Assembly (NCBI RefSeq): GCF_021650705.1 | Contig: NZ_CP087138.1 | Span: 248,001 to 312,000, forward strand | Direction of reading: 5' to 3' | Origin: Pseudomonas sp. KNUC1026 | Lineage (GTDB): Bacteria; Pseudomonadota; Gammaproteobacteria; Pseudomonadales; Pseudomonadaceae | DNA length: 64,000 bases | Shown: one piece after another, positions 43,860-52,374 of the stretch | Layout: every line of letters begins with the position of its first letter | Numbering within the stretch: position 1 is the stretch's first letter | Notes under the pieces: model-generated | What the model was told of the DNA's origin: nothing | The model's input: the letters and a program-made list of their open reading frames with translations, nothing else | Databases searched by the model: none | Position numbers and translations under genes: made by a program

Positions 43860-46828
43860 TCAATTCTCTCGACGGTCTCGTTTGCCAGTAGACGTGGCTT
43901 CGTTGTGCCGTGGCAGGGTCACCCGGATGCGGGTGCCGAGCTGCCGTTCTACGTCAGCCGGGCTGTCGATGGTGATTTGTCCATAATGCTCCTCCACGAT
44001 CGAATAGACCAGAGCCAGCCCGAGGCCTGTGCCTTCGCCGGGGTCCTTGGTCGTGAAGAAGGGTTCGAAAAGCCGGTCCATGATGTTCTTGGGAATGCCG
44101 CTGCCTTCGTCCTCCACGATCAGGTCGACAGTGTGTTCGTTCGCCTCGCTGCGCACCCGTACCGCGCTGCCGGGCGGCGAGGCATCGCGGGCGTTGGAGA
44201 GCAGGTTGATCAGTACCTGCGCCAAGCGCTGCGGGTCACCTTCGGCCCAGTGGTCCGGCTCGCACAGGTTAAAAAATGTATCTCAAAATTTCGGCGGTTC
44301 AGCGCCAGCAACCCGATAGCATCCTGTGCCACCTGAGCCAGGTTCACCGGTTCTTCGCTGGTCTGGTGGGCGCCGGCGTGGGCGAAGCTCATCAGCGACT
44401 GCACGATGCGTGACACGCGCTTGGTCTGTTCAAGGATCTGGCTGCTCAATTCACTGATCTCGCCATCCTCCTCACGCTCTTCGCGCAGGTTCTGCGCAAG
44501 GCAGGCAATGCCGGTGATCGGGTTGCCGATCTCGTGGGCGACCCCGGCCGCCAGCCGCCCGATGCTGGCCAGGCGTTCGGAATGCACCAGCTTGTCTTCG
44601 AGCAGTTGTGTGTCGGTGTGGTCTTCCACCAGCAGCACCAGGCCACTGCTGCCGGTGGCCAATGGCTCGGCGATGGCGGCCTTGTGCAGGTTGAGCCAGC
44701 GGGTGTGGCCGTCGATGGAGAGGTTCTGTTTGTGCAGGTGCTGGTCGGGCAGGTTGATGAAGCCCAGCAGCAGCGCGCGCCAGGGCTCGTCCAGTGTGGC
44801 CAGGCGCGAGCCGACCACCCGCTGCGAACTTATGCCGGTGAGCTCTTCCATCGCCTTGTTCCACATCAGGATCTCGTGGTCGGTGGCCAGCGAACACACC
44901 CCCATGGGCAGCTCCTGAAGCGTCTGCCGGTGGTAGCGGCGCAGGGCGTCCAGCTCGGCGGCAAGGCCGGTAAGGCGGGAGTGGTAGTCTTCCAGGCGGC
45001 TTTCGATGAAGTGGATGTCTTCGGTGACGTAGCTTTCACCGCCTGCGGCCTTGTAGGGCAGGAAGGTTTCGACGATGTCCTGCGCCACGCTCGGGCCCAT
45101 CAGGCCGGAGAGGTTGGCTTCGATGCGGTCGCGCAGGCGGCGCAGCGCATAAGGGCGGCGCTCGTCGAAGGGCAGGTAGAGGTCACGCAGCGCTTGCTCC
45201 ACTTCCCGTTGTGCGGTGCGCGCGCCCAACGGCTTGGCCAGCTGAGTAGCGAACTCCTGCGGGGAGGCGGCGTAGAGTTCACGGCGTTGTGGCCGGCGCA
45301 CGTTGTCCACGGTGCAGGCCTCGGCGGCGCTGACCTCTTCGGCGCTGGCACTGCTGAACAGCGAGATCAGGGTGAACAGCAGCACGTTGACCGCAAGCGA
45401 TGCGATCGCCGCCATGTGCCAGCTGGTGTCGTCCATCACGTAGACCAGGTTCAGCAGCGGCACGTAAAAGCCCTGCACATCCCCCAGCAGCGGCATCAGC
45501 ATGGTGACCATCCATACCAGCATGCCGCCCAGCAGCCCTGCGATGAAGCCGCGCCGGTTGGCGGTTGGCCAGTAGAGCACCGACAGCACGCCTGGCAGGA
45601 ACTGCAGCGTCGCTACGAAGGCGACAATGCCTAGATGAGCCAGGTCCTGGCGGGTGCCCAGTATCAGATAGAAGCCGTAACCCGCGACCAGGATCGCCAC
45701 GATCAGGCCGCGGCGGGTCCATTTCAGCCAGCGATAGATGCTGCCTTCGGCCGGTGGCTGATAAAGAGGCAGCACCAGGTGATTCAGCGCCATGCCGGAA
45801 AGCGCGAGGGTGGTGACGATGATCAGCCCGCTGGACGCCGACAGCCCGCCAACATACGCCAGCAGCGCGAGCAGGGGATGCTGGGAGGCCATGCCCACCC
45901 CGAGGGTGAAGTACTCGGGCGTGGTGCTCACCCCAATTGCAGGCCGGCCCACAATATCAAAGGCACGGCCAGGCTCATCAGCAGCAAGAACAGCGGCAGG
46001 CCCCAGCTGGCGCTTACCAGCGCCCGTGGGTTGAGGTTCTCGGTAAAGGCCATGTGGTACATGTGCGGCATCACGATGGCCGAAGCGAAGAACACCAGCA
46101 GCAGGGTGCGCCAAGGGCCTTCCTGGAGCGGTGTGTGCAGCGCGGTCAGGGCCATCTGGTTTTGCAGCAGCCATTGCTCCAGCGCGTGCGGGCCGTCGAA
46201 TACGCCATAAAGCGCATAAAGTCCGATGCCGGCCATCGCCACCAGCTTGATCAGGGACTCGAACGCGATGGCGAACACCAGGCCTTCGTGCTTTTCGCGC
46301 GAGGCAATGTGGCGCGAGCCGAAGAACAAGGTGATCAGCGCCACCATCACGCAGTAGCCGATAGCGACCTTGTTCTGCACCAGTTGCCGGCTGAGGATGC
46401 CGATCGAGTCGGCCACTGCCTGGATCTGCAGCGCCAGCAGCGGCAGCACGCCCACCAGCATGAACAGCGTGGTGAGTGCGCCAGCCCAGGTACTGCGAAA
46501 ACGAAAAGCGAACAGGTCGGCCAGCGACGACAGCTGGTAAGTACGGGTGATGCGCAGGATCGGGTAGAGCAGCACCGGCGCCAGCAGAAATGCCCCTGAC
46601 ACCCCGAGGTAACAGGCCAGGAATCCATAGCCGTATTCGTAGGCCAGCCCCACGGTGCCGTAGAAGGCCCAGGCGCTGGCGTAAACGCCCAATGAAAGCG
46701 TGTAGGTAAGCGGATGGCGGGTGAGTGAGCGGGGCAGCAAGCCGCGCTCGCTCACCCAGGCCACGCCGAACAGCACCAGTAAATCAGGCAGCGGTCACCA
46801 GGACCATCTGGGTGAGGCTAAAGCTCAT
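43860..46828 (-). CDS. cbrA: Sensor histidine kinase/transporter CbrA (three frame breaks)
   Basis: CbrA joins an SLC5-type sodium/solute transporter (about 13 membrane helices, residues 1-510) to a STAC linker, a PAS domain and a histidine kinase (H-box [13 protein letters not shown]-box [13 protein letters not shown]-boxes DEGSGIP and GTGLGLALV). It starts [14 protein letters not shown] at 46828, inside the end of cbrX. Breaks: an extra base near 46785, a missing G near 45931-45934 ([12 protein letters not shown]), and a missing T near 44271-44276 ([11 protein letters not shown]). Corrected length is about 989 residues, normal for CbrA. Three breaks in 3 kb suggest poor local read accuracy. 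Confidence 0.94.
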
Positions 46829-46994
46829 CGGCGTCTCGCTGGCTCTGCAGGATGAAAGCGACCACGATGAGAATCAGCCATAGCAGGTACGGGCGATACC
46901 AGGCGCCGGTGGGCTCGATCCACCAATCCATGATGGCCGGGGAGAACAGATAGATGCCGACCACCAGCAGCAGCACCAAGCGATAGATGTACAT
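46818..46994 (-). CDS. cbrX: Small membrane protein CbrX, translationally coupled to cbrA
   Basis: A 58-codon gene starts MYIYRLVLLLVVGIYLFSP at 46994 after GAGAGG. It has two membrane helices (about 5-21 and 35-50) with a Trp-rich linker (IMDWWIEPTGAWYRPY) and a charged end QSQRDADEL. Its last codons overlap the cbrA start by 11 nt (GATGAGCTTTAG carries both the cbrA ATG and the cbrX TAG), so cbrA translation probably depends on it. A cbrX gene in this place has been described in P. putida. Standard length cut-offs would miss it. Confidence 0.88.
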   Translation of the reverse strand: MYIYRLVLLLVVGIYLFSPAIMDWWIEPTGAWYRPYLLWLILIVVAFILQSQRDADEL

Positions 46995-47070
46995 GGTTAC
47001 CTCTCACTCTTGGCTTGCCACGCCTGCGCGGATCGTAGCCGGCGATGGTAGCTAAGCCGGCTCCTCGACG

Positions 47071-47098
47071 CTACAAGCTCCGAGCTGCAAGCTTCAAG
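47071..47098. repeat. Short AGCTTGYAGCT-type intergenic repeat
   Basis: CTACAAGCTCCGAGCTGCAAGCTTCAAG is a run of AGCT/AAGCT-centred imperfect palindromes between gluQ and cbrX. Similar tracts are scattered between genes in Pseudomonas. No clear terminator is attached. Confidence 0.5.
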
Positions 47099-47114
47099 AA
47101 AAAGCCTCGTGAGG

Positions 47115-47999
47115 TTACAGGCTGGCTTCTGGTAGGGCGCGTTTGCATGGGATGGAAGAGGGGCTCCAGTGCTCGATTGCCCATTGGAGAGCTTCTTGAA
47201 CAGGCAGGTGCTCAAGCGTATCCGGGGGCCTCTGGCCAAGGGCGCGCAGTGCGCGGGTGAGCAGTGCAGGCGCCTGGCCCGCCTCCAGTGGCGGGGAGCG
47301 GTAGCTTTTGCCCAATTTGTGGCCATCGGGCTGGGTGATCAGCGGCACGTGCAGGTAGCGCGGGGCAGGCAGGCCGAGCAGCTCTTGCAAGTAGAGCTGG
47401 CGAGGAGTGGAGTCGAGCAGGTCGGCGCCGCGCACGATATCGGTGACGCCCTGCAGGCCGTCATCGAGCACCACCGCCAACTGGTAGGCGTAAAACCCAT
47501 CGCGGCGGCGTATCACGAAATCGCCGGCTTCCGTGCCCAGATGCTGCTCGAAGCGCCCCTGTACCCGGTCGTCGAAACCGTAGCGCAACTCCGGCACGCG
47601 GATGCGAATGGCCGCGTCATGCCATGGGTGGCCGGCATTGCGGCACAAGCCAGGGTAGATGCCAGCATAATGCTCGACGGTTTTGCGCGAGCAGGTGCAG
47701 GCGTAGGCGAGGCCCTGGCGCAGCCACTGGTCGATGATCGCCTGGTAAGCCTCGTGGCGCTGGCTCTGGTACAACACCGCACCGTCCCATTCCAGGCCGT
47801 AGCTTTCCAGGGTGCGCAGGATCGCATCGGCTGCCCCAGGCTGTTCACGGGGTGGGTCGAGGTCTTCCATGCGCACCAGCCAACGGCCTCCCACGCTGCG
47901 GGCGTCGAGAAACGAGGCCAGGGCGGCGATCAATGAACCGAAGTGCAGGTAACCGCTGGGGGTTGGGGCGAAGCGGCCGGTATAGGCGGGCGTTTTCAT
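47115..47999 (-). CDS. gluQ: Glutamyl-Q tRNA(Asp) synthetase GluQ
   Basis: GluQ (YadB) attaches glutamate to queuosine at the wobble position of tRNA-Asp. The 294-residue protein resembles only the catalytic half of glutamyl-tRNA synthetase: GRFAPTPSGYLHFGSLIAAL (HIGH region, 8-27), a zinc-type site CTCSRKTVEHYAGIYPGLC and a KLGKS motif (KMSKS-like). It lacks the anticodon-binding domain. The ATG at 47999 begins where homology begins. dksA-gluQ adjacency is conserved, and in some bacteria the two are coupled by a terminator; I see 40 nt without one here. Confidence 0.96.
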   Translation of the reverse strand: MKTPAYTGRFAPTPSGYLHFGSLIAALASFLDARSVGGRWLVRMEDLDPPREQPGAADAILRTLESYGLEWDGAVLYQSQRHEAYQAIIDQWLRQGLAYACTCSRKTVEHYAGIYPGLCRNAGHPWHDAAIRIRVPELRYGFDDRVQGRFEQHLGTEAGDFVIRRRDGFYAYQLAVVLDDGLQGVTDIVRGADLLDSTPRQLYLQELLGLPAPRYLHVPLITQPDGHKLGKSYRSPPLEAGQAPALLTRALRALGQRPPDTLEHLPVQEALQWAIEHWSPSSIPCKRALPEASL

Positions 48000-48039
48000 G
48001 GGGGAGGCAAGCGCCAGCGGTTGGCTGGCGCGGCGTCGG

Positions 48040-48486
48040 TCATTTGCCGACTTGCTTTTCCTTGATTTCCGCCAGGGTCTTGCAGTCGATGCACAGGTCA
48101 GCGGTGGGGCGAGCTTCGAGGCGCCGCACACCGATTTCGATGCCACAGGACTCGCACCAGCCATATTCCTCGTCGAGGATGAGCTGGAGGGTCTTGTCGA
48201 TTTTCTTGATCAGCTTGCGCTCGCGGTCGCGGGCGCGCAGTTCAAGGCTGAATTCTTCTTCCTGGCTGGCGCGGTCGGCCGGGTCGGGGAAGTTTGCAGC
48301 CTCGTCCTTCATGTGGTCGACGGTACGGTCGACTTCCTGCATCAGCTCCTGCTTCCACTTGTTGAGGATGAAGGTGAAATGAGCGCGCATGGGCTCGCTC
48401 ATGTACTCCTCACCCTTGGCAGGGGTGTAAGGCTCGAAGCCGCGCACAAGCTCACTGCTCTTTTGCTGGTTCTCGTTGGTGGGCAT
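48040..48486 (-). CDS. dksA: RNA polymerase-binding factor DksA
   Basis: DksA acts with ppGpp in the RNA polymerase secondary channel to control stable RNA and amino-acid promoters. The 148-residue protein has an N-terminal helix, the coiled coil (about 33-110) with the acidic tip NFPDPADRASQEEEF, and the four-cysteine zinc finger CESCG...CIDCK (about 114-138). The start at 48486 is where homology begins. It is divergent from the aminotransferase, 214 nt away. Confidence 0.97.
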   Translation of the reverse strand: MPTNENQQKSSELVRGFEPYTPAKGEEYMSEPMRAHFTFILNKWKQELMQEVDRTVDHMKDEAANFPDPADRASQEEEFSLELRARDRERKLIKKIDKTLQLILDEEYGWCESCGIEIGVRRLEARPTADLCIDCKTLAEIKEKQVGK

Positions 48487-48700
48487 GACCGCCTCTCGCT
48501 CTTCTGATCCGTTGCGCAGAATGATCCATCTCCGGCACCCGCCGGGCCTGCGACTGCAAGCCGGCGAAATTACCAGATCGATTACGGGCGCGCTACTCCC
48601 GGTTATCGAGCCTGCTTGAGGCGCTGTTAGGACCGCCGCTTGCGCGGAAAATGCCATCACCGGGTTAGAATCTGCGCTTTGCCATTTCAGGGGCCTGCCC

Positions 48701-49873
48701 ATGCCACCCAACTACAGCGCCCGTAGCCGCGCCATCGAACCTTTCCATGTGATGGCGCTACTGGCGCGCGCCAACGAGCTGCAGGCCGCAGGCCACAATG
48801 TGATCCATCTGGAGATCGGTGAGCCAGACTTCACCACCGCCGCGCCTGTGGTCGAAGCTGGCCAGGCGGCGCTGGCCGCCGGCTTGACCCGCTACACCGC
48901 TGCGCGCGGTTTGCCTGCGCTGCGCGAAGCCATCGCCGGCTTCTATGCGAGCCGCTACGGGGTGAGCGTCGACCCGGAGCGGATTCTCATCACGCCGGGC
49001 GGCTCCGGTGCGCTGCTGCTGGCCAGCAGCCTGTTGGTGGAGGCAGGGCATCACTGGTTGCTGGCCGACCCGGGATACCCCTGTAATCGCCACTTCCTGC
49101 GGTTGGTTGAAGGGGGCGCCAAACTCGTGCCCGTCGGCCCTGAACAGCGCTACCAGCTCACACCGGCCTTGCTCGATGAGCACTGGGACGAATACACCGC
49201 AGGCACCTTGGTCGCGTCGCCTGCCAACCCTACTGGCACCCTGCTGGGCCTGGATGAGCTGGCAGGCCTTGCCGACACAGGCAAGCGGCGTGGCGGCCAC
49301 CTGGTGGTGGATGAGATCTATCACGGGCTCACCTATGGCGTGGACGCCGACACGGTACTCAAGGTGGACGACGACGCTTTTGTCCTAAACAGTTTTTCGA
49401 AATATTTCGGCATGACCGGTTGGCGCCTGGGTTGGCTGGTCGCGCCGCAAGCGGCGGTGCCGGAGCTGGAGAAGCTGGCGCAAAACCTTTATATCAGCGC
49501 ATCGTCCATCGCCCAGCATGCTGCGCTTGCCTGTTTCACCGCACCTGCCATCGAGATTTTCGAGCAACGCCGGCAGGCCTTCGCCGAGCGTCGCGACTTC
49601 CTGCTGCCCGCCCTGCGCGAGCTGGGCTTCAAGATTGCGCTGGAGCCTGAAGGCGCGTTCTACCTGTATGCCGACATCAGCGCGTTCGGCGGCGATGCCT
49701 TCGCCTTCTGCCAGCATTTCCTCGAAACCGAGCACGTTGCCTTCACGCCTGGGCTGGATTTCGGCCGGTACCGTGCCAGCACTCACGTGCGCTTCGCCTA
49801 TACCCAGAGCCTTGCGCAGCTGGAGGAAGCCGTTCAGCGGCTGCGCAGGGGCCTTGCGAGCTGGAGGCCCTGA
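48701..49873 (+). CDS. PLP-dependent aminotransferase, fold type I
   Basis: The 390-residue protein belongs to the aspartate aminotransferase superfamily. EIGEPDFTT (about 38-46), [11 protein letters not shown] and SPANPTGT bind cofactor and substrate. Asp/Tyr in [12 protein letters not shown] contact PLP, and the Schiff-base lysine is in [16 protein letters not shown] (about 232). The arginine for the substrate carboxylate is in ASTHVRFAY. The amino-acid substrate cannot be told. The stop TGA overlaps the sfsA ATG by one base. Confidence 0.92.
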   Translation: MPPNYSARSRAIEPFHVMALLARANELQAAGHNVIHLEIGEPDFTTAAPVVEAGQAALAAGLTRYTAARGLPALREAIAGFYASRYGVSVDPERILITPGGSGALLLASSLLVEAGHHWLLADPGYPCNRHFLRLVEGGAKLVPVGPEQRYQLTPALLDEHWDEYTAGTLVASPANPTGTLLGLDELAGLADTGKRRGGHLVVDEIYHGLTYGVDADTVLKVDDDAFVLNSFSKYFGMTGWRLGWLVAPQAAVPELEKLAQNLYISASSIAQHAALACFTAPAIEIFEQRRQAFAERRDFLLPALRELGFKIALEPEGAFYLYADISAFGGDAFAFCQHFLETEHVAFTPGLDFGRYRASTHVRFAYTQSLAQLEEAVQRLRRGLASWRP

Positions 49874-50583
49874 TGCGCTTTGACCCTCCTCTGGAGCGTG
49901 CCACGCTGCTGCGTCGTTACAAGCGCTTCCTTGCCGACGTGCAGTTGCCCAGCGGCGAGCTGCTGACGTTGCACTGCCCCAATACCGGTTCGATGCTCAA
50001 TTGCATGAAAGAGGGCGGGGCGGTGTGGTTCAGCCGCTCCAACGACCCCAGCCGCAAGTTGCCAGGCACCTGGGAATTGAGCGAAACGCCGCAGGGCCGC
50101 CTGGCCTGCGTGAACACTGGGCGCGCCAACGCGTTGGTGGAAGAGGCGTTGCGCGCTGGGATGATCGAAGAATTGGCGGGCTTCACCTCGCTCAGGCGGG
50201 AAGTGGCCTATGGGCAGGAACGCAGCCGTATCGACTTTTATCTCGAGTATGCGCAAGGGCCGGCCTGGGTCGAAGTCAAGAGCGTGACGCTGGGCTTCGA
50301 TGCCAACGGCGTGGCGGCGTTTCCTGACGCTGTTACTCAGCGTGGCGCCAAGCACCTGCGCGAACTGGCGGCGCTGGCTCGGCAGGGGTTGCGAGCGGTG
50401 CAGCTGTATTGTGTGAACCTGACGGGCGTCGACGCCGTGCGCCCGGCCGAAGAGATAGACGCAGCTTATGCCACTGCGCTTCGCGAAGCGGTGGCCGCGG
50501 GTGTGGAGGTGCTGGCCTACGGGGCGCGGCTGGATGAGCATCAGATCGCTATCGACCGCCGTTTACCGGTGCATCTGGGCTGA
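49873..50583 (+). CDS. sfsA: Sugar fermentation stimulation protein SfsA
   Basis: SfsA is a nucleic-acid-binding-like protein first seen as a suppressor of maltose defects in E. coli; its true role is unclear. The 236-residue protein starts [19 protein letters not shown], with [10 protein letters not shown], the nuclease-like IDFYLE...WVEVKSVTL (about 118-137) and [14 protein letters not shown]. It overlaps the upstream aminotransferase by one base, so both are read together. It converges on prrF. Confidence 0.95.
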   Translation: MRFDPPLERATLLRRYKRFLADVQLPSGELLTLHCPNTGSMLNCMKEGGAVWFSRSNDPSRKLPGTWELSETPQGRLACVNTGRANALVEEALRAGMIEELAGFTSLRREVAYGQERSRIDFYLEYAQGPAWVEVKSVTLGFDANGVAAFPDAVTQRGAKHLRELAALARQGLRAVQLYCVNLTGVDAVRPAEEIDAAYATALREAVAAGVEVLAYGARLDEHQIAIDRRLPVHLG

Positions 50584-50591
50584 ACGCAAGG

Positions 50592-50698
50592 CAAAAAAAG
50601 ACCCGGCAAAAAGCCGGGTCAATAACCGTGATTAGCCTGATGAGGAGATAAGCTGAGACCCTTCGGCGCCAGATTATCGGCTGGCCTCGCGACCAGTT
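50592..50698 (-). ncRNA. prrF: PrrF iron-responsive small RNA
   Basis: PrrF represses mRNAs of non-essential iron proteins when iron is low. On the minus strand the RNA begins AACTGGTCGCGAG at 50698, carries the conserved antisense core CTCATCAGGCTAATCACGG (complement of 50625-50643), and ends in GACCCGGC-TTTTT-GCCGGGTC with T7. Its length of about 107 nt fits the family. It lies directly downstream of cbpA, as the tandem prrF1-prrF2 do in P. aeruginosa, but only one copy is present here. Confidence 0.93.
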
Positions 50699-50703
50699 GC
50701 GGT

Positions 50704-50732
50704 AATCATAACAATTCTCATTTCGGAGTCAA
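50704..50732 (-). promoter_or_regulatory. prrF promoter with Fur box
   Basis: Minus strand: TTGACT (complement of 50727-50732), 16-nt spacer, TATGAT (complement of 50705-50710), then the start at 50698. AATGAGAATTGTTATGATT (50704-50722), a Fur-box-like sequence, covers spacer and -10, so Fur with iron would block transcription. Confidence 0.85.
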
Positions 50733-50753
50733 CCCCCTCGGCTGAAATGTTTT

Positions 50754-51557
50754 TCAGCGTCCGCTTTCTTCCTGGCGGGTCAGTTGCCGATTCAGCGAGT
50801 CGATCTTCTTGGCCATGCTTTCGATCAGGCTGTGGGCAATGCGCGGGTTGGTCTGGGTCAAGCCAAGGAACTGCTCCTTGGGGATTACCATCACCGTGCA
50901 CGCGGAGCTTGCCACCACCGTGGCACTGCGTTTTTCGTCGGTGAATACTGCCATTGCGCCGAAAATCTCATCCTTGGGCACATCGCCCACCTTCTGCCCA
51001 TCGACAAAAGCCTCGGCGTGGCCTTCGGTGATGATGAACACATGGTCGGCATCATCCCCCTGGCGAATCAGCATCTCCCCCGGCGCCACGCGTTTGAAAC
51101 CGTTGTTGCTGCGGTACTCGGGCTGTTTCAGGCGGGTGATGGCGTCGGCCAGCAGCAGTGCCTGGCCATTGAGATACTCCACTACCAAGGCCAGATGCTC
51201 GTTGCCGGCCACATGGGCGAAAACCGCCTGGCGGTCATAAGGACGCAGGTGAATCGGCGCGTCACATTGCAACTTCAGCTTTAGCGCCGTGCTGGCAGCG
51301 TCCAGTTGCACCAGGTCACCTTCCTGAAGGTGAAACAACGCCCGGTCGTTGAGGCGCAATTGCAGCATGCCGCTCTCGAGCAGATAAACGCAGTCGGGCG
51401 CCAGCTGTGCGCAGATGTCTGTACCGGCTTCCAGAGCCAGGCTCGGCCCGCTGGGCTCCAGGCCTGCGAGCAAGCGCGCCGGCAGGGCCTGCAGATGGTT
51501 GACCCACGTGTGCGCATAGGGCGGTTGCTCGCCAATCAAGTACATGTTCACCTTCAT
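50754..51557 (-). CDS. cbpA: Cyclic nucleotide-binding domain protein, CbpA-like
   Basis: The 267-residue protein has a C-terminal cNMP-binding fold (about 145-245: FKRVAPGEMLIRQGDDADHVFIITEGHAEAF, then KDEIFGAMAVFTDEKRSATVVA). A second, diverged domain of the same fold is in the N-terminal half. There is no helix-turn-helix. In P. aeruginosa the gene next to prrF, cbpA, encodes a cAMP-binding protein regulated by Vfr; position and domain fit. The phosphate-binding cassette here reads GAMAVFTDEKRSAT, lacking a canonical GE-L-RSA pattern only partly, so ligand choice is uncertain. Confidence 0.82.
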   Translation of the reverse strand: MKVNMYLIGEQPPYAHTWVNHLQALPARLLAGLEPSGPSLALEAGTDICAQLAPDCVYLLESGMLQLRLNDRALFHLQEGDLVQLDAASTALKLKLQCDAPIHLRPYDRQAVFAHVAGNEHLALVVEYLNGQALLLADAITRLKQPEYRSNNGFKRVAPGEMLIRQGDDADHVFIITEGHAEAFVDGQKVGDVPKDEIFGAMAVFTDEKRSATVVASSACTVMVIPKEQFLGLTQTNPRIAHSLIESMAKKIDSLNRQLTRQEESGR

Positions 51558-51589
51558 TGCCCCGCGCCAGCATCGGGGCTGCGCGGTGC

Positions 51590-51862
51590 TTACTGGAGGC
51601 CGGGCCCGGGGAGGGCGTCGACCTGTTTGTTCAAGGCAGCCTTGCGCTCGCTGGGCACATCATTCCAGTGCACATCCAGCAGCGCGCCCTCGATAGCGTA
51701 GAGCAAGACCTTCGAAGCGCGAAAGCCCCGCCGCTTGACCGCGCCATAGGCCGTCGCGGCCCCAACCCGGCGCAGGTCGGCGATGCTGTGGATGCCCACC
51801 GCGTGCAGCCAGCGCGCCGACGTCTTGCCCAGGTTTTTCAGGTGAAGAAGTTCATCGTTCAT
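51590..51862 (-). CDS. TfoX C-terminal domain protein
   Basis: This 90-residue protein is a stand-alone TfoX_C domain: MNDELLHLKNLGKTSARWLHAVGIHSIADLRRVGA matches the helix-hairpin-helix-like core that ends TfoX/Sxy competence regulators. There is no N-terminal TfoX domain. The ATG at 51862 was preferred over an upstream start that adds ten poorly conserved residues. It lies 32 nt upstream of cbpA on the same strand, so it may be cotranscribed. Such short proteins are common in Pseudomonas, and their role is unknown. Confidence 0.85.
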   Translation of the reverse strand: MNDELLHLKNLGKTSARWLHAVGIHSIADLRRVGAATAYGAVKRRGFRASKVLLYAIEGALLDVHWNDVPSERKAALNKQVDALPGPGLQ

Positions 51863-51937
51863 CCAGCCTCCGGCGGTGCGTGTGAACTTCAATCAGACTG
51901 CTATGCCGGGCCAGAGGTTCGCCACTATCCTGTCGGA

Positions 51938-52288
51938 TCAGCGTGTGCGGTAGCGCAAGCGGGTGCCGAAATTGACCGACATCAGGATCTCGTCAGCGCT
52001 CAGCTCTACCGGGAAGTACGCCCCCGAGATCTGCGCATGGGCAAGCGAAGCACCCTCCAGCCGAGACTCGCGGAAGTCGACACCGCGCAGGTCTGCCGAG
52101 CGAAAGTACGCGTCGGAGAAGTCCACCAGGGTCGCATCCAGCTGGCGCAGGTCCAGGCCACGGAAATCGCCCCCACGGAAATCCACAGGGCCGTGCTCCT
52201 GCTTGTCGCGATTGAACCCACTCACATCCTCGCGACGCAGGAGCGTGAACAGCGGTGAGTCCAGTTGTTTGGGCTGATTCATGTTCAT
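51938..52288 (-). CDS. Pentapeptide-repeat protein
   Basis: The 116-residue protein contains a run of A(D/N)LXX-type repeats between about 35 and 95 (DFRGGDFRGLDLRQLDATL and ADLRGVDFRESRLEGASL), which form a right-handed quadrilateral beta-helix. Some members mimic DNA and protect gyrase from quinolones, but this one is short with about ten repeats, and that function should not be assumed. It is probably cytoplasmic with no signal peptide. Confidence 0.85.
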   Translation of the reverse strand: MNMNQPKQLDSPLFTLLRREDVSGFNRDKQEHGPVDFRGGDFRGLDLRQLDATLVDFSDAYFRSADLRGVDFRESRLEGASLAHAQISGAYFPVELSADEILMSVNFGTRLRYRTR

Positions 52289-52374
52289 GATGACGCCTCA
52301 TTGTTTTCTGGCGCCATCATAGTGACACTGCGCCAGATTGAACATCGTCTACTCCGTCACACTTCTACGCAGGT

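Noticed and set aside
46825..47007. Minus-strand frame MRGNHVHLSL
   Set aside because: It overlaps cbrX in another frame; cbrX has the Shine-Dalgarno, membrane helices and coupling to cbrA.
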